Assembly: GCA_015179045.1 (NCBI GenBank)
Contig: WHUZ01000089.1
Location: 124,001 to 188,000, forward strand
DNA from: Kalaharituber pfeilii
Taxonomy: Eukaryota; Ascomycota; Pezizomycetes; Pezizales; Pezizaceae
Reading direction: 5' to 3'
Length of the DNA: 64,000 nt
The stretch's first letter is position 1. Each line of letters opens with the position of its first letter. Under the pieces are notes generated by a model, which saw only the letters and a list, made by a program, of their open reading frames with translations, was not told the origin of the DNA and searched no databases. A program made the position numbers and the translations under genes. Below are positions 12,418-22,700 of the stretch, in pieces.

Positions 12418-14188
12418 CTACACAACCTCAGAGCGAGGTTTCTTCCAACTCGAAGTGAACTCAGAATCAAATAATTTTTTGAACATAAAATTATCGTGTG
12501 CCATAGTAATTGGATTTCCATCTGTGGCCCCCTCCGGCCGAACGATGTCGATGGTGTTGAGGTTTGGCGGATAGCAAACACTATTGGCTTCCCCGGCTTC
12601 GTCAAAATCAATGATCAGCGCCTTCTCTGTTGGTTCTGAGACTAGTATATTCGATGGGCGTAAGTCTCCATGAACGAAACCATTTGTGTGAAGCAAAGAA
12701 ACACTCTCAATTATAGAATCTCTGAACTGTTCTCTACTCTCGAATTTAAGCGTTGATAAGGGTTTGTATGGTTCACCGACATGCTGCATAACCACCATTT
12801 TCCAGCCCCCTGGTATATTCTCCAATCCCCGCAGCTTTGGTGCGAAGCCCTTATCTGATAAGAGTTCATGTGCTTCTCGTCCGTATCGTCGTGTATATTT
12901 TATCATAAGGAAATCACTATCTGCCTTGGCCAGAAACAAGAGGTTGTTATTGAATGGGCGGCCTAAATACTCAAAGTTGACTAGATTGGAACCACCGTCA
13001 AGCGGTATAAATGATGTTTTATAAGGAAATACACTTTTCGATGATGGCAAATTGGGCATGCCTGGAAGGCCTCCATAGTGTTGATCAAGTGCAACAAGTG
13101 ATTCTCGCAATGCAGCCAAACACCTTGTCACTGCTAGACAGTGATTTTCGTCATGAAGATCGGAACAAAACGAAAATGCTGGAGTAAATGGTTCCGAAAA
13201 GATGCCTTTACCTGTGACTAATACACCAGTAATTTGCAAATAGGTACCTATGAATAAGTTAGTCTCTAAGTACATAGATTAAGCAGTTTGATACCTACCA
13301 AATATTAGGACAATCATGACTGGTATAGCGCTCTTCGATAAATAATCACCCTCTTCTGTTTTTAGCCTGTCAAGATAATCCCTAAAAAACATTAGCACTT
13401 GAAAATAGGGGTCGGAGCTTATTCCCGTAATCTCATTCTTAACTTCGACCAGTAGGCGGATGAATTTACCACAGCTGGTGTATGCGTGGCCATCACTCAG
13501 GCTAATTTTGAAGTGATTCCGAAAAAAAATATGAAAAGCTGTTTCTCGTTCTATCTCATTCGCATATCCATTTAACATCACTGATCTCAACACTGAAAAT
13601 GCATAATTGTCCTCTGCGGTCAAGTCTATTGTTGTCCACAAATCATAAAAGGATCCAAAAATAGGGTCCAACAGACTAAGCGGCACCTTGGAAAGATCGA
13701 GAGGTCTGTTCGCGTAAATCTTTATATTGCCGTTCAATATACGATGTTTAAAGTCTGAATTATATAGCGCTTTTGATGGTGCATATCTGGGAAATTTGGC
13801 TAACATATCTTCAATGTCTTCACCTCGTTTTCTTTTCTTTGCGGGCTCATTTGTGCGAAGTTCTGACAGTATAGAAAGAGAGGCTTTAACAATGACAGTA
13901 CAGTTAGCAAATATGCATTATACGTCACGGTAGTTAAAAATGAAATGAGTCTCACTTACCAAGTGGAAGAAAGACAAAGAACCGAATGTTCTTAGCGGAA
14001 GACACAACCGGGGAATCCTGTCTCCCAACTCGCTCGAGAACTCTCTTAAGGTCATCCTCAGGATTGAGCTCCACTGCATTTTCAGAGTCTTTGTCATTGT
14101 ATTTAGCCTTGATAGTGAGGTCGGTAATAGAATAAGCATCCAATTTAGGTGCCACTTCCTTTTTGATTGCTTTCCTGAGGTGGTCCAT
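12418..14188 (-). CDS. CR (Crinkler)-type protein: ubiquitin-like header, PD-(D/E)XK-like domain, protein kinase
   Basis: Three exons (14188-13960, 13883-13299, 13247-12418) close in frame to 547 aa, with GTAAGT and GTAGGT donors. Residues 1-76 (DHLRKAIKKEV, AYSITDLTIKA, FFVFLPL) resemble the ubiquitin-like header of fungal CR proteins. A basic nuclear-localisation-like cluster KKRKR (92-96) follows. The middle domain carries D207 and E223-x-K225 in LLVEVKNE, as in PD-(D/E)XK nucleases. The C-terminal domain is a kinase: K388 (MIKYTRR), E396, catalytic loop HGDLRPSN (H464, D466, N471) and DFD at 485-487. This header-nuclease-kinase order is the one described for CR effectors, proposed to act in nuclei of hosts or competitors. 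Function here is inference. No signal peptide is visible. A second ATG at 14261 opens a frame (MATTIEAWF) that looks like the missing first strand of the header but is out of phase, so the 5' end may be frameshifted or mis-modelled. Confidence 0.8.
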
Positions 14189-14883
14189 ATATCAGTGACA
14201 CTGTGCTCCAGGTGCTTTCAGGGTTGATGAGCTTAAACCAAGCTTCAATTGTAGTTGCCATGGTGGTCTGTTGGTTGCTTTGACTGACTGATGGACAAAT
14301 CATTAAGATGAGGAGGAGGGTGCTCGCTCGGTGACTTACAGATGGAGTAGGCTGCTAGAAGGGAGTGGCGGTGAGGAGCTGGGATGATACTAGTGGGGAG
14401 CAGAAGCGAGGAGGGGAAGGAAGGCGGGGTGAGATAGAGGGATGAGTAGAAAGATGGGGGATCAGTAGGAGGGGGATGAGTGAGAAGAACAGAAGAGATC
14501 GGGCCCAGGGGCGAAGGTTGAGAAGTTGAACACAAGAGATGGAGGCGGCATGTCTAGAAATCTACCTATTAGAGGGATTTTGCAACATGCCAATAAAGTT
14601 GCTAGAGTAATTATTAAACAAAGTTGTTGTAGCAACGAAGTGTTTGTGGTGCAGTTGAGAGTGCTTAATTACCAGCGGTTAAACTTCTTTTCTGGAGATA
14701 ACTTGGACTTCATACCAAATCATTTTTTTATATTGCGCTTCCGCCTACAGTATAGTATGTTCAGACACTCCTCTATCATTGGAATGGCTTCTCAAGCAAG
14801 TCGTGAAGCAAGAAATGCTAGCCAAACTCTACCTCTTAACCACTTGAAATGCACCCCCAGTTGAGCCGCAACGAGCCAGATTA

Positions 14884-15557
14884 GAGACCTTTCGCAAGAG
14901 CTTCCCATGTGCCAAGAAACCGGGGTGTCGACCCTTGTAAGCTCTAGAGTGCCAAAAGGCCTTTCGCATAAGCTCAGGAGCTTCAGGTTTGCAAGCGACG
15001 CCAGGAAACGGAGGTAATGATGGGCTCAACTTTGCACCTGTAATTTCAGCTCCAACAGGAGCAGCTACACACCCAGTTTCCTGCTCCAAACCCAGAAGTT
15101 AATTATTTGGGCTTCTGGAATTCTCATGATATCTTTTACTTTGCTGTAGCTATCATGGTTGCTGAGATATTTGAGGTTAAAATTGTAGAGCTTTAAGAGA
15201 CCTTTCGCAACAAGCTCTAGAGCTTCCCAAATGCCGAGAAACCAGGGTGTCGGCCCCTGTAAGCTCTATATAGAGTGCCAAAAGACCTTTCGCATGAGCT
15301 CTAGAGCTTCCGCACAAACTGCACAGCAACGCCAAAAAAGGAGGTACCGGTCATTATGAGCTCCACTTTACACCTGCTGATTGAGCGCCAGCAACAGCGC
15401 TGAGATTCCCCCCTTGTACTTGAGTATTTGCTTCGTTTTCCTACTCTAAAGCTCATTAGTTAATTATTTAGACTTTTACAATTCTCAGGATACCTTCAGC
15501 CTTACCATAGCTATTGTAGTTGTTGAGATATTTGCAGCGAAAGTTGTAGAGCTTTAA
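14884..15557. repeat. tandem direct duplication, about 315-360 bp units
   Basis: Unit 1 starts near 14884 and unit 2 near 15198. Both begin AGACCTTTCGCAA and contain, in the same order, GCCAAGAAACC/GCCGAGAAACC, GTAAGCTCTA, GAGTGCCAAAA, GTTAATTATTT and GAGATATTTG before ending in GTAGAGCTTTAA. The copies are clearly diverged, with small indels. No protein-coding capacity is apparent, so this is an old non-coding duplication upstream of the CR-type gene. Confidence 0.7.
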
Positions 15558-15785
15558 TCAGGGGGTGAAGCTTTTCGCTGGAGCTTTAGCTCCGCCACAC
15601 CTCGTTGACTAGCAGGGGGTGCAGCAGGGGTCGGGAAGCTCTAGAGCTTGTTGCGAAGGTGTCTAATATCGGGGGGTGAAGCTTTTCGCTGGAACTTCAC
15701 AAAGCTCTAGAGCTTCCGCTGCGCCATACATTACTTCATTAACTAGCAGGGGTACGGCAGGGGCCGGGAAGCTATTGAACGCTAA
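15558..15785. repeat. second tandem pair, about 100 bp units
   Basis: Two adjacent copies start GGGGGTGAAGCTTTTCGCTGG (near 15561 and 15674) and each ends with an AGCAGGGG...GGGAAGCT segment. AAGCTCTAGAGCTT words occur within and between them. The block continues directly from the larger tandem duplication, so the whole interval 14884-15785 is a repeat array. Confidence 0.65.
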
Positions 15786-15860
15786 GGTTGTACGGAGTTA
15801 CCCAAGTCGCCCCTGTTGATGTTACAGTTATTTTTGCGCTTAATAATCATGCTTTGTAAT

Positions 15861-15971
15861 TACTCACTGGCTAGTATTGGAACGCTGCATAAATCTTGTG
15901 CGCTATTCGCCTTTTGGAATAAGTGCAAATTTGTTATGCAGCGTTCCAATACTTTCCGAACCAGCGAGTAC
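15861..15971. mobile_element. small foldback element
   Basis: A perfect 20-bp inverted repeat (AGTATTGGAACGCTGCATAA at about 15873-15892, its complement from 15934) separates a loop of about 40 bp. Outside it the similarity continues imperfectly (TACTCACTGG versus CCAGCGAGTA), giving arms of about 35 bp. Size and structure fit a miniature inverted-repeat transposon or a hairpin locus; it has no coding capacity. Confidence 0.65.
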
Positions 15972-16126
15972 TCTAGCAACTTTACCCTCAACCAGACTAA
16001 CTTTACCCGCCTGTTGTGCTCGGTCCCAGACTCTTAGTACAGTAAGCCTGTGCTAATATATCTTGGCTGCTCCGGGTGCAATGACAATAATTATTTGTGC
16101 TGCTGTATCTCTTGTCTGTGCCAAGT

Positions 16127-16179
16127 GTTCTCGTGCCCACACTCTCTTGGCACGCTTAGATAATTCGCGAAAGGAAGAC
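16127..16179 (-). repeat. inverted repeat arm B' (partner at 12017-12069)
   Basis: This is the reverse complement of arm B, containing TCGTGCCCACACTCTCTTGG and TTCGCGAAAGGAAG. It lies just left of the 15-bp minisatellite. Confidence 0.75.
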
Positions 16180-16212
16180 TCCGGGTGCCAAGAGCTCCGG
16201 AGATACTAGTGC

Positions 16213-16551
16213 ATGTTCGGAGATGCTTGCGAGGCCCGATCGAGAGGCATGCTGCAGCGAACGATGAAGTCCATATTAGAGAAGACCCCAAATGCCGATA
16301 CTACTGATACCGATATTGCTGATGCCGATACTGCTAATGCCGATACTGCTGATGCCGATACTGCTGGTGCCGATACTACTGATGCCAATAACGCTGATGC
16401 CGATACTGCTGATACCTGTACTGCTAATGCCAGTACTGCTAATGCCAGTACTGCTGATGCCTGTACTGCTGATGCCAGTACTGCTGCCGCTGCAGTTACT
16501 CCTGCTGGTAATATTAAAGAAAAATTTGCTAACCCACAAAACACTATGTAA
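16213..16551 (+). CDS. possible Asp/Ala/Thr-repeat protein
   Basis: An ATG-started 112-aa frame runs across a 15-bp minisatellite and encodes degenerate pentapeptides of the ADADT / ANADT type from about residue 27 to 92. The front (MFGDACEARSRGMLQRTMKS) and tail (PAGNIKEKFANPQNTM) are non-repetitive. The repeat unit is a multiple of three and contains no stop in several frames, so long ORFs also appear in another plus frame and on the minus strand. Open length is therefore weak evidence for coding. No signal peptide, domain or known family is recognised. Confidence 0.25.
   Translation: MFGDACEARSRGMLQRTMKSILEKTPNADTTDTDIADADTANADTADADTAGADTTDANNADADTADTCTANASTANASTADACTADASTAAAAVTPAGNIKEKFANPQNTM
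16291..16485. repeat. 15-bp minisatellite, about 13 units
   Basis: Degenerate copies of GATGCCGATACTGCT repeat in register for about 195 bp. Variants change GAT to AAT, GAT to AGT or TGT, and GCT to ACT, mostly as single-base differences. The register is unbroken, so no unit has lost or gained a base. Confidence 0.85.
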
Positions 16552-18408
16552 TTAACACGCAAAGACAACGCAAAATCACACTATGTGGGGAAGAGGTAGT
16601 AGCAAATAGAAGGGACACGACCATATAAATGCTTGTATGCAGAGTCGCTGGAAGAGAAAAAAAAAAGCAGCGACCCTAACTACGCCAAGACACACAAGGC
16701 CGCACACATAACCTGCAGTGAGAAGCGCCTCATGGTGTTATTGTACACATACATCTACCCCCTCGCTGCAACAGGTCTCCCGATCGGGAGTCCGGTCACT
16801 GCTGTACTGACCGTAGCGCCAAGAAAAAGCACATCCTTGTAAATCACGTGTGCCGCACACCTTGGCGGCAGCAACGCCAGATTCCCCGAGCGAAGCGAGT
16901 GAGGTCCTCTCTCAAGTATCTGTCTATGACACGGCCTGATGGGGGAGGGGGCCTACCTCACCGCTCGCTGCAGCGCCCGCTTCACTGCTTGTACTTTACT
17001 GTACTTGATTGAGGCGCTTTTAGTGCCTTGGCCCCTTCGTGCATTGGCTCATGGGATGGTGGTGCAACTTACTGGTACCAACATAAGTACTTTTACAAGA
17101 GAAAATCGACTGGTAAAGGGCTGTTTTGATAAGTAGAGCTCAGTTAGTGACCTACTTTGCTGCATACACCCGCATTATTTTACACCATATGCAGCACTCG
17201 CATATTCACATCAACATTCACATCAACATGCAGTGCGCATCTACAAACCCAAATAACACACACATGCTTGATTCATCTTTGTGTCGACAACCCCTCTAGT
17301 GGAGAGATCAATAAGTTAGCTATCAAGTTATCAAAAGAGCTATCAACCCTACCTATTGAGCTGAAGAGCTGTAAAGCTGATAGAGAACAGTCAGTCAATT
17401 GTCGAAGGCTATGGATACGAGAACAGAAAGCTGCTGATACCGGGTTCTCATGACCTACTGTTTATTTTCTTATTGCAACCGCTTCGTGCTCTACATGCCA
17501 CCACTTGCCTTACTGACTGGTCAGTCTTGACCCTATTACAGCTGCAGCAGAAGTACCACGTAAATCCACGTGAGTACCTTGGCGCTGCATAATTCCACAG
17601 ACTTACTTGGCAACCCTGAGCACATGCGGATAGTTACGATTTGTCAGCCTGGCTCTTGTGATGTACCAGCGTTGTGACTACGAAGATTTTGCTACCCAGG
17701 GATGCATCAGGGATGGAAGTCTTTTAGTGTGTGACACAACCAGTCGCCAGGGAGGGATGACCGCGCCACACGCTAGAAAATCAATCGAAAGAAATTTCTC
17801 CCCTGGCCCTGACGATTGAGGGCCGCTCCCCTAAAAACCACCACTTTTCAACACCCATCTATCTCCACAAGTTTTTATCCAATTTTCATTCTGAAAACAG
17901 GAATCGATTCTGCGTACTGATTCACTCGGGGAACCATTCACCAGAGAAAGTTTGATCCCATTGAGTTGCGATATACGTGGTTAGAGAATACCCTATTCCA
18001 ATGCCGATACCAAGAGCCTGCATAAGCTGCGACTACACCAGAAGTCTTATGCCAAGCTTTGCTAAACCCGCCATGCAAAATATCATCGCTTACTCATAAA
18101 AAACATAAAATCTACAGTATCCCTGATGGAGCAAAAATCCCAATTGTACTTTTCGCCAGGCTCAGGGGCTGTGCGACGCGCTAAAAGACTTCAGCTCTGG
18201 TACAGCCCTGGAGTTGCAAAATCTGAGTTTCTGCTTCGTCGGTATGGTCACTTACTAAAGTAGAAATGCGCTAAATCTACTAACGTGGTCACTACCCTTT
18301 TGAGCCTAGCTGCGCTTTGTATAAGTAAACACAATTGCACCGACACGTCCTAAGGTGAAGTGTTCTTGCGGAAGGAAGATGACATCAGTTATACATATTA
18401 ATTATACA
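16552..18408. other. gene-free stretch containing repeat arm A'
   Basis: No supported gene occurs. The reverse-complement copy of inverted repeat A lies at 17545-17604. The remaining ORFs are short and without recognisable features. Confidence 0.4.
17545..17604 (-). repeat. inverted repeat arm A' (partner at 9957-10018)
   Basis: Contains GAAGTACCACG, GTGAGTACCTTGG and GCTGCATAATTCCACAGAC, the reverse complement of arm A with few mismatches. Confidence 0.75.
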
Positions 18409-18660
18409 CTACGGGGCTTGCATGCTATGGATACGCCTTGGTCCGGCGAGACCAGAAGGCCTGAAAGCAGCCCTCACTGCTTGCTTGCTCAAAATCCTAA
18501 ACATCTTCTCCACGTTACTCTGGTCCCTTGAATTTAGCTCTACCTGAGAAATAATGTGACATTATATAGACTCACCTCGTCTCTAACGCTGTTCGGTCTG
18601 TGCCATTGGATGAATTATAAGGTTGAAGGACTTTGTCTACTTCTACTAGAGTATCAGAGA
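18409..18660 (-). pseudogene. truncated 5' relic of the retropepsin-like gene
   Basis: On the minus strand an ATG at 18504 opens a 31-codon frame beginning MFRILSKQAVRAAFRP and ending RRIHSMQ before a stop at 18409. It aligns residue by residue with the start of the adjacent retropepsin-like protein (MFKLFSQRAVKAVPRHFRP ... RRIHSMQ). Similarity continues into the upstream non-coding sequence (an ATAATGTGAC block, ATGGC with CAGACCGAACAG, and AAGGTTGAAGGACTT) to about 18660. The protease part is absent, so this is a decayed tandem duplicate of the 5' portion only. Confidence 0.75.
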
Positions 18661-18991
18661 AAACCCTTCCTCTTAAACATATTCTTCTGTGTGCGAGCCA
18701 CACTCATTAATCTGCTCGTTCCAGTAACTCGCTAAGCCTAGCTTGCAGCATTCCGGAGGTAGGGATTCTCCGGAACGTTCTGAGAATTACTGCGAAATTC
18801 CTACAAACTACTGCCAGCGTTCCGCTTCGCAAAGGTCTTTATTTGCTGGGCTCAGCCCGCCTCAACTAACTAAACCCACTTCATCACTCGAGACTTAATC
18901 AGTCTCTACTCACTCTTATAGGCTTCGCCCCCTTTATACATAAAATACAAAAAAAAACGTAATTAAACTCCGGTAACAATAAACCCCCGTA

Positions 18992-19770
18992 CTACAGCTT
19001 AGGTTTCTCGGTCACTTCCCAGTCTGTACCAAAGTAGAGCTTCATCCTGCCACTCTGATAGTTGTACCATGGCGAAACATTATACTGGCTAGCAAAGTCG
19101 GCACCAAGAAGGTTAACTTCGGTAAAGTGAGAGGTCTCCGGCGACCTATGAATTGCATGATGATATCCAGCGATTGTAACAGTCGTCGGCCTATCTTCCA
19201 CGATACCAAAAAGCTCACTCGCCTAGTGTACGTTAGTCCTTATATCTTTCCCGAGAAGAGCTATGTACTCGCCTGTGACGAAAGGTAGGTCAATGGAGCC
19301 CCAGTATCCAGGATAAAAAAAACCCAATGAGCCTTGCCCTTATGACCAACAGCTGCTGGGAATATCGTCCGCAGTTTTCGACCGTATATGAGGCCATGAC
19401 CAGCTTTAAGGACTTCATTGGCATCTGCCTCAGTCGCTTTCGCAAGGTATGGTATGCCTACTACCTGAGAGATCTCATTTCGTAGACTTTCATCATTGAC
19501 GTCTGTGATCAAGACATCAAAGTCTTTAGGATCCACACCACCAACATCATGGATATCAATATATTTGCCACGCTGTTTAGCTTCTTCCTGGAGCTTGCGG
19601 GCGAAATAGGCTCGTGGGTCGACCTCCGACGAAGAGAACCTTCGCGCTATCGTCTCGTAAGTCGGGGGACCAATGTACGGGAGCTGCATGCTGTGGATGC
19701 GGCGTGATGCGGAGGGACGAAAATGTCTGGGAACAGCCTTGACCGCTCGCTGGCTGAAGAGTTTGAACAT
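18992..19770 (-). CDS. retropepsin-like aspartic protease domain protein with mitochondrial-type presequence
   Basis: Two exons, 19770-19273 and 19222-18992, give 242 aa. The first ATG (MFKLFSQRAVKAVPRHF) starts a basic, Ser/Arg-rich, acid-free N-terminus ending RRIHSMQ that resembles a mitochondrial targeting peptide. The middle is charged (SEVDPRAYFARKLQEEAK, KYIDIHDVGG). The protease signature is FFILDTGAPLTYLS (catalytic Asp near residue 155), with the later hydrophobic-Gly element NLLGADF closing the retropepsin fold; such single-domain enzymes work as dimers. No integrase, reverse transcriptase or gag sequence surrounds it, so it is a stand-alone domesticated-type protease rather than a retrotransposon. 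The 50-bp intron has a GC donor (CAG/GCGAGT) and TAG acceptor; a GT alternative that keeps frame was not found. A conserved upstream ATG (19882, MAAEQNDTTG) might be an uORF or a 5' exon that I could not join. Confidence 0.7.
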
Positions 19771-22700
19771 GAGGCTACTTTTAACTTCTCGTGAATTTAC
19801 CAAGTCAGTCTCAGCCAGCTAGACAGATAATGTGACCCACCTTGTCGTTTACTCCTGTTGTGTCGTTCTGTTCTGCAGCCATTTCGTTGAAGGGAAGGTT
19901 GAAGGACTTCGTGCAGTCTCGAACCAGACTACCGCTTTCCACCGTAGAATGGAAGGGGATATTATTTACATCTTAGGATGAAGCTGTCACCCTGCATCTC
20001 AAAGACCATTAAACTTCGGTTAAAGATCCCCTAGTCTCGCTCATACGATATTTATACGCAGATATCACTGGCATTGTATTTATGCATTAACTTATGCATA
20101 TACAGGAAACTCTGAGCGAGGGTCAAGATCGTGCCACCTCTGGGCGGCAGTGTAGCCTGCCATAATTTACCCCCCTTGCGACTAAGAGCTAGAGTAGTAT
20201 TACCTCTGTGTTCTCATTAATCTCAAGCCCAACACATTATTACAGCAATATAGGCTCGTCCGACAGCAATAGTTGCAATAAGTTGCAATCAGACTGAGTA
20301 AGCCATAGTATATGATTACATCTTCAAGCTTATGAATGGCGTGTTGATGAATATATGTGCGGGTGAGGCCTGGTTCTAATATGGCTATAGATGCACCCAT
20401 AGTGGCACGCTTTCATTCAGTCAAGTTAATCCTCATTCAGATTTTTTATGTTAATCTAGGTAACTGACTAGTCTTGTAACTGGTTACGAGACTAGTAACT
20501 GACTTTGATTTCGACGCACGTGATCAAAGAGGCTGAGCAGATGGCTATCGCATGACTGGGCGAATAAGCAATGACCGCTAATGGTACTATAGAGTAGCAC
20601 TCTTGATAAAAAGGTATTTGAGCTTGGTCCCCGAAATCATCTTCAAACAATAGTTTTCTTCAACATGTCAGGGGTGGGAATAATGACTTATGGGGGGGGG
20701 GGGCGGTATTACGATATATTACCTAGCGTCAAGGTTGTCGTCTCATATGTAGGAAGTACAGTACGTTGGCATCATACTTGTGCTTACATGCCTCATGGTA
20801 AATCTTTATTAGGTGTCTGGCTTTGGAAGCTTCTGTCGGTAGATATGATAGAGCCCTGCATACGTTAGTGGCCGTTTGTCACGAAAGGACTGGGCGGTGG
20901 CGATGCGCCCGATTCGCTGCACAAGGCCAAGGCAGATCCTGATTGGCCGAGCCGCGGCACCCCACCGAGGACTAGCAGTTCTGGTGCGCCGACTTTATCC
21001 AGCGTCTTATCCAGGTCCTCCGGGGTGCATCTGCGCGGCAGCGGGAACCTGGTACCTGCGCTGTGCCCTGCGGCTCGTCGATAATTGCTATCATACATGC
21101 ACGATCGTTGGCGGGGCGCGGCCTCGACTCGACTCGAAGGTACTGTGCTGTGCTGTACTGACTGTACTGTACTTGCACCGCGGCGGTGCGCACACGTTGC
21201 CTGTCTCCACCCTCCGGCAGGACTGTAACAGCAAGACATGTGTCCACGCGTCACAGCCGGGGCGCAGGAGTGCTGCAGCGGCTGCAGCGTCTCCGGCCTC
21301 TGCAATGCAGCGGCACGGAGGCGAGCAGGACGAGCAGGACGAGCAGGACGAGACGGGCGGCGGATGCCTCTGCTGCCTCCCCGCGGCCCCTGGCCCCCCC
21401 CGGCCCCCGGCGCGCACGCGTGAGGCGCCGGGCACGAAATTGCACTGCTGCAGATCACACAGCAATCCCAATCCCGGCGTCCTAGTGGCCCATGCCGGTC
21501 ATCGTGCTGCCCGCCTATGGCCGCCGTCGGCTGCCCTCCTTTCAGCCCGGCCCTCTGCTCTCTGTGTGCGGCGGGGAGGAGACCCACTGGCACGCACCGT
21601 GAGATGGATGCGACCTGTCATGAACACGATACTCGTGCAGATCTGGCGAGCTGCTGCTGCTTGCCCGACTCCCCCCCGAAACGTCAACGTGAGCCCGCAC
21701 GCCCTCGCCTCCGCCGACTGGCCAGAAGCATCGCGGCCCACCCCCCAGGCGTCCCACCACACCGCTCTACGTATCGCCACTAGTTGCTCCCACCTCGCTT
21801 CACTTCCCCACACCGCTCACGCACGCACGTGTCGCACGCTTCGCCCTCAGACTTCCCCATTGCCCATTGTCCATTGCCCCATTGCGCTTTGTCCTTTGCT
21901 CCTCGGCCTGGTCCTAGCATTCCTCGAACGGCGCCAAAAATATCCCCACGCATCCCCCCCCCCCCCCCCCCCCAACGTGTTCACCCCACACCTCGACATT
22001 GGCAAACCGCTGGCCCCAACCTCGCCCCTCCAAGCCCCAAGGTCTCAGTCTACTTTCTCGCCCATTACTCCAACACCAATCCGTGCCCCCATCGTGCGTT
22101 TCTCAACCTTTGTTCCCCCCCCCCCCACACCCCCCGCTTTGCCCGCGCTCTGGCAGCATATTTATAACGCTCCAGCACTCCAGGCACAACTACATAGTAG
22201 GCAAGCAGGATAGCAATATACATCACCACCTTCCGGGGTTACATACAGTCTCACGCGTGACACGCATACTCACACAGAAATAGCATTGTCCTGTTAGTCT
22301 GGATTAGTTAAGGTTCGCAGTCGATTATTTGACCAGACTACGATCAGTCAGGCGCCGGACGGATACTTGCGTTGCATAGAGTAGTTAGCTGTTCACAGAA
22401 GCATCGGGATTCTCTAGACCTCCCCCTTAAATAAATTCGACTTACCACGCATTGGGTTTTGCCAATAGACTGCAAGAGTGTGGGAGAGGCAGAAGATAAC
22501 AGACGCAAATCTAAACCAAAGAGAAAATACAGAAGGTTTCCGAACTTTATCACTTCATTGAAATTTGGAGCCCTCGGTTTTAATTCAGCATCTTGGAAAG
22601 AGTCACAGCATAAAGACCGGGCAATCGAACAGGTCAGGGCAAGGAAGGGAACTGAAAAGGTTAAACCGAAAAGCAACATTACCCAGGAAGCGGAATCAAT

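Noticed and set aside
16206..16568. Minus-strand and second plus-frame ORFs across the minisatellite
   Set aside because: They follow automatically from a stop-free 15-bp unit; only the ATG-started plus frame was kept, at low confidence.
9957..17604. CRISPR array or phage-type island
   Set aside because: The repeats are inverted pairs and diverged tandems without regular spacers, and the genome is eukaryotic.
18992..19803. Reading the retropepsin gene as a retrotransposon fragment
   Set aside because: No reverse transcriptase, integrase, gag-like or LTR sequence occurs beside it, and the N-terminus is a presequence-like peptide present in two copies.
20865..22213. Very long overlapping ORFs on both strands (up to 445 aa)
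   Set aside because: They are open simultaneously in several frames of a GC-rich block, are Pro/Arg/Ala/Ser-rich throughout, and show no domain or splice continuity.
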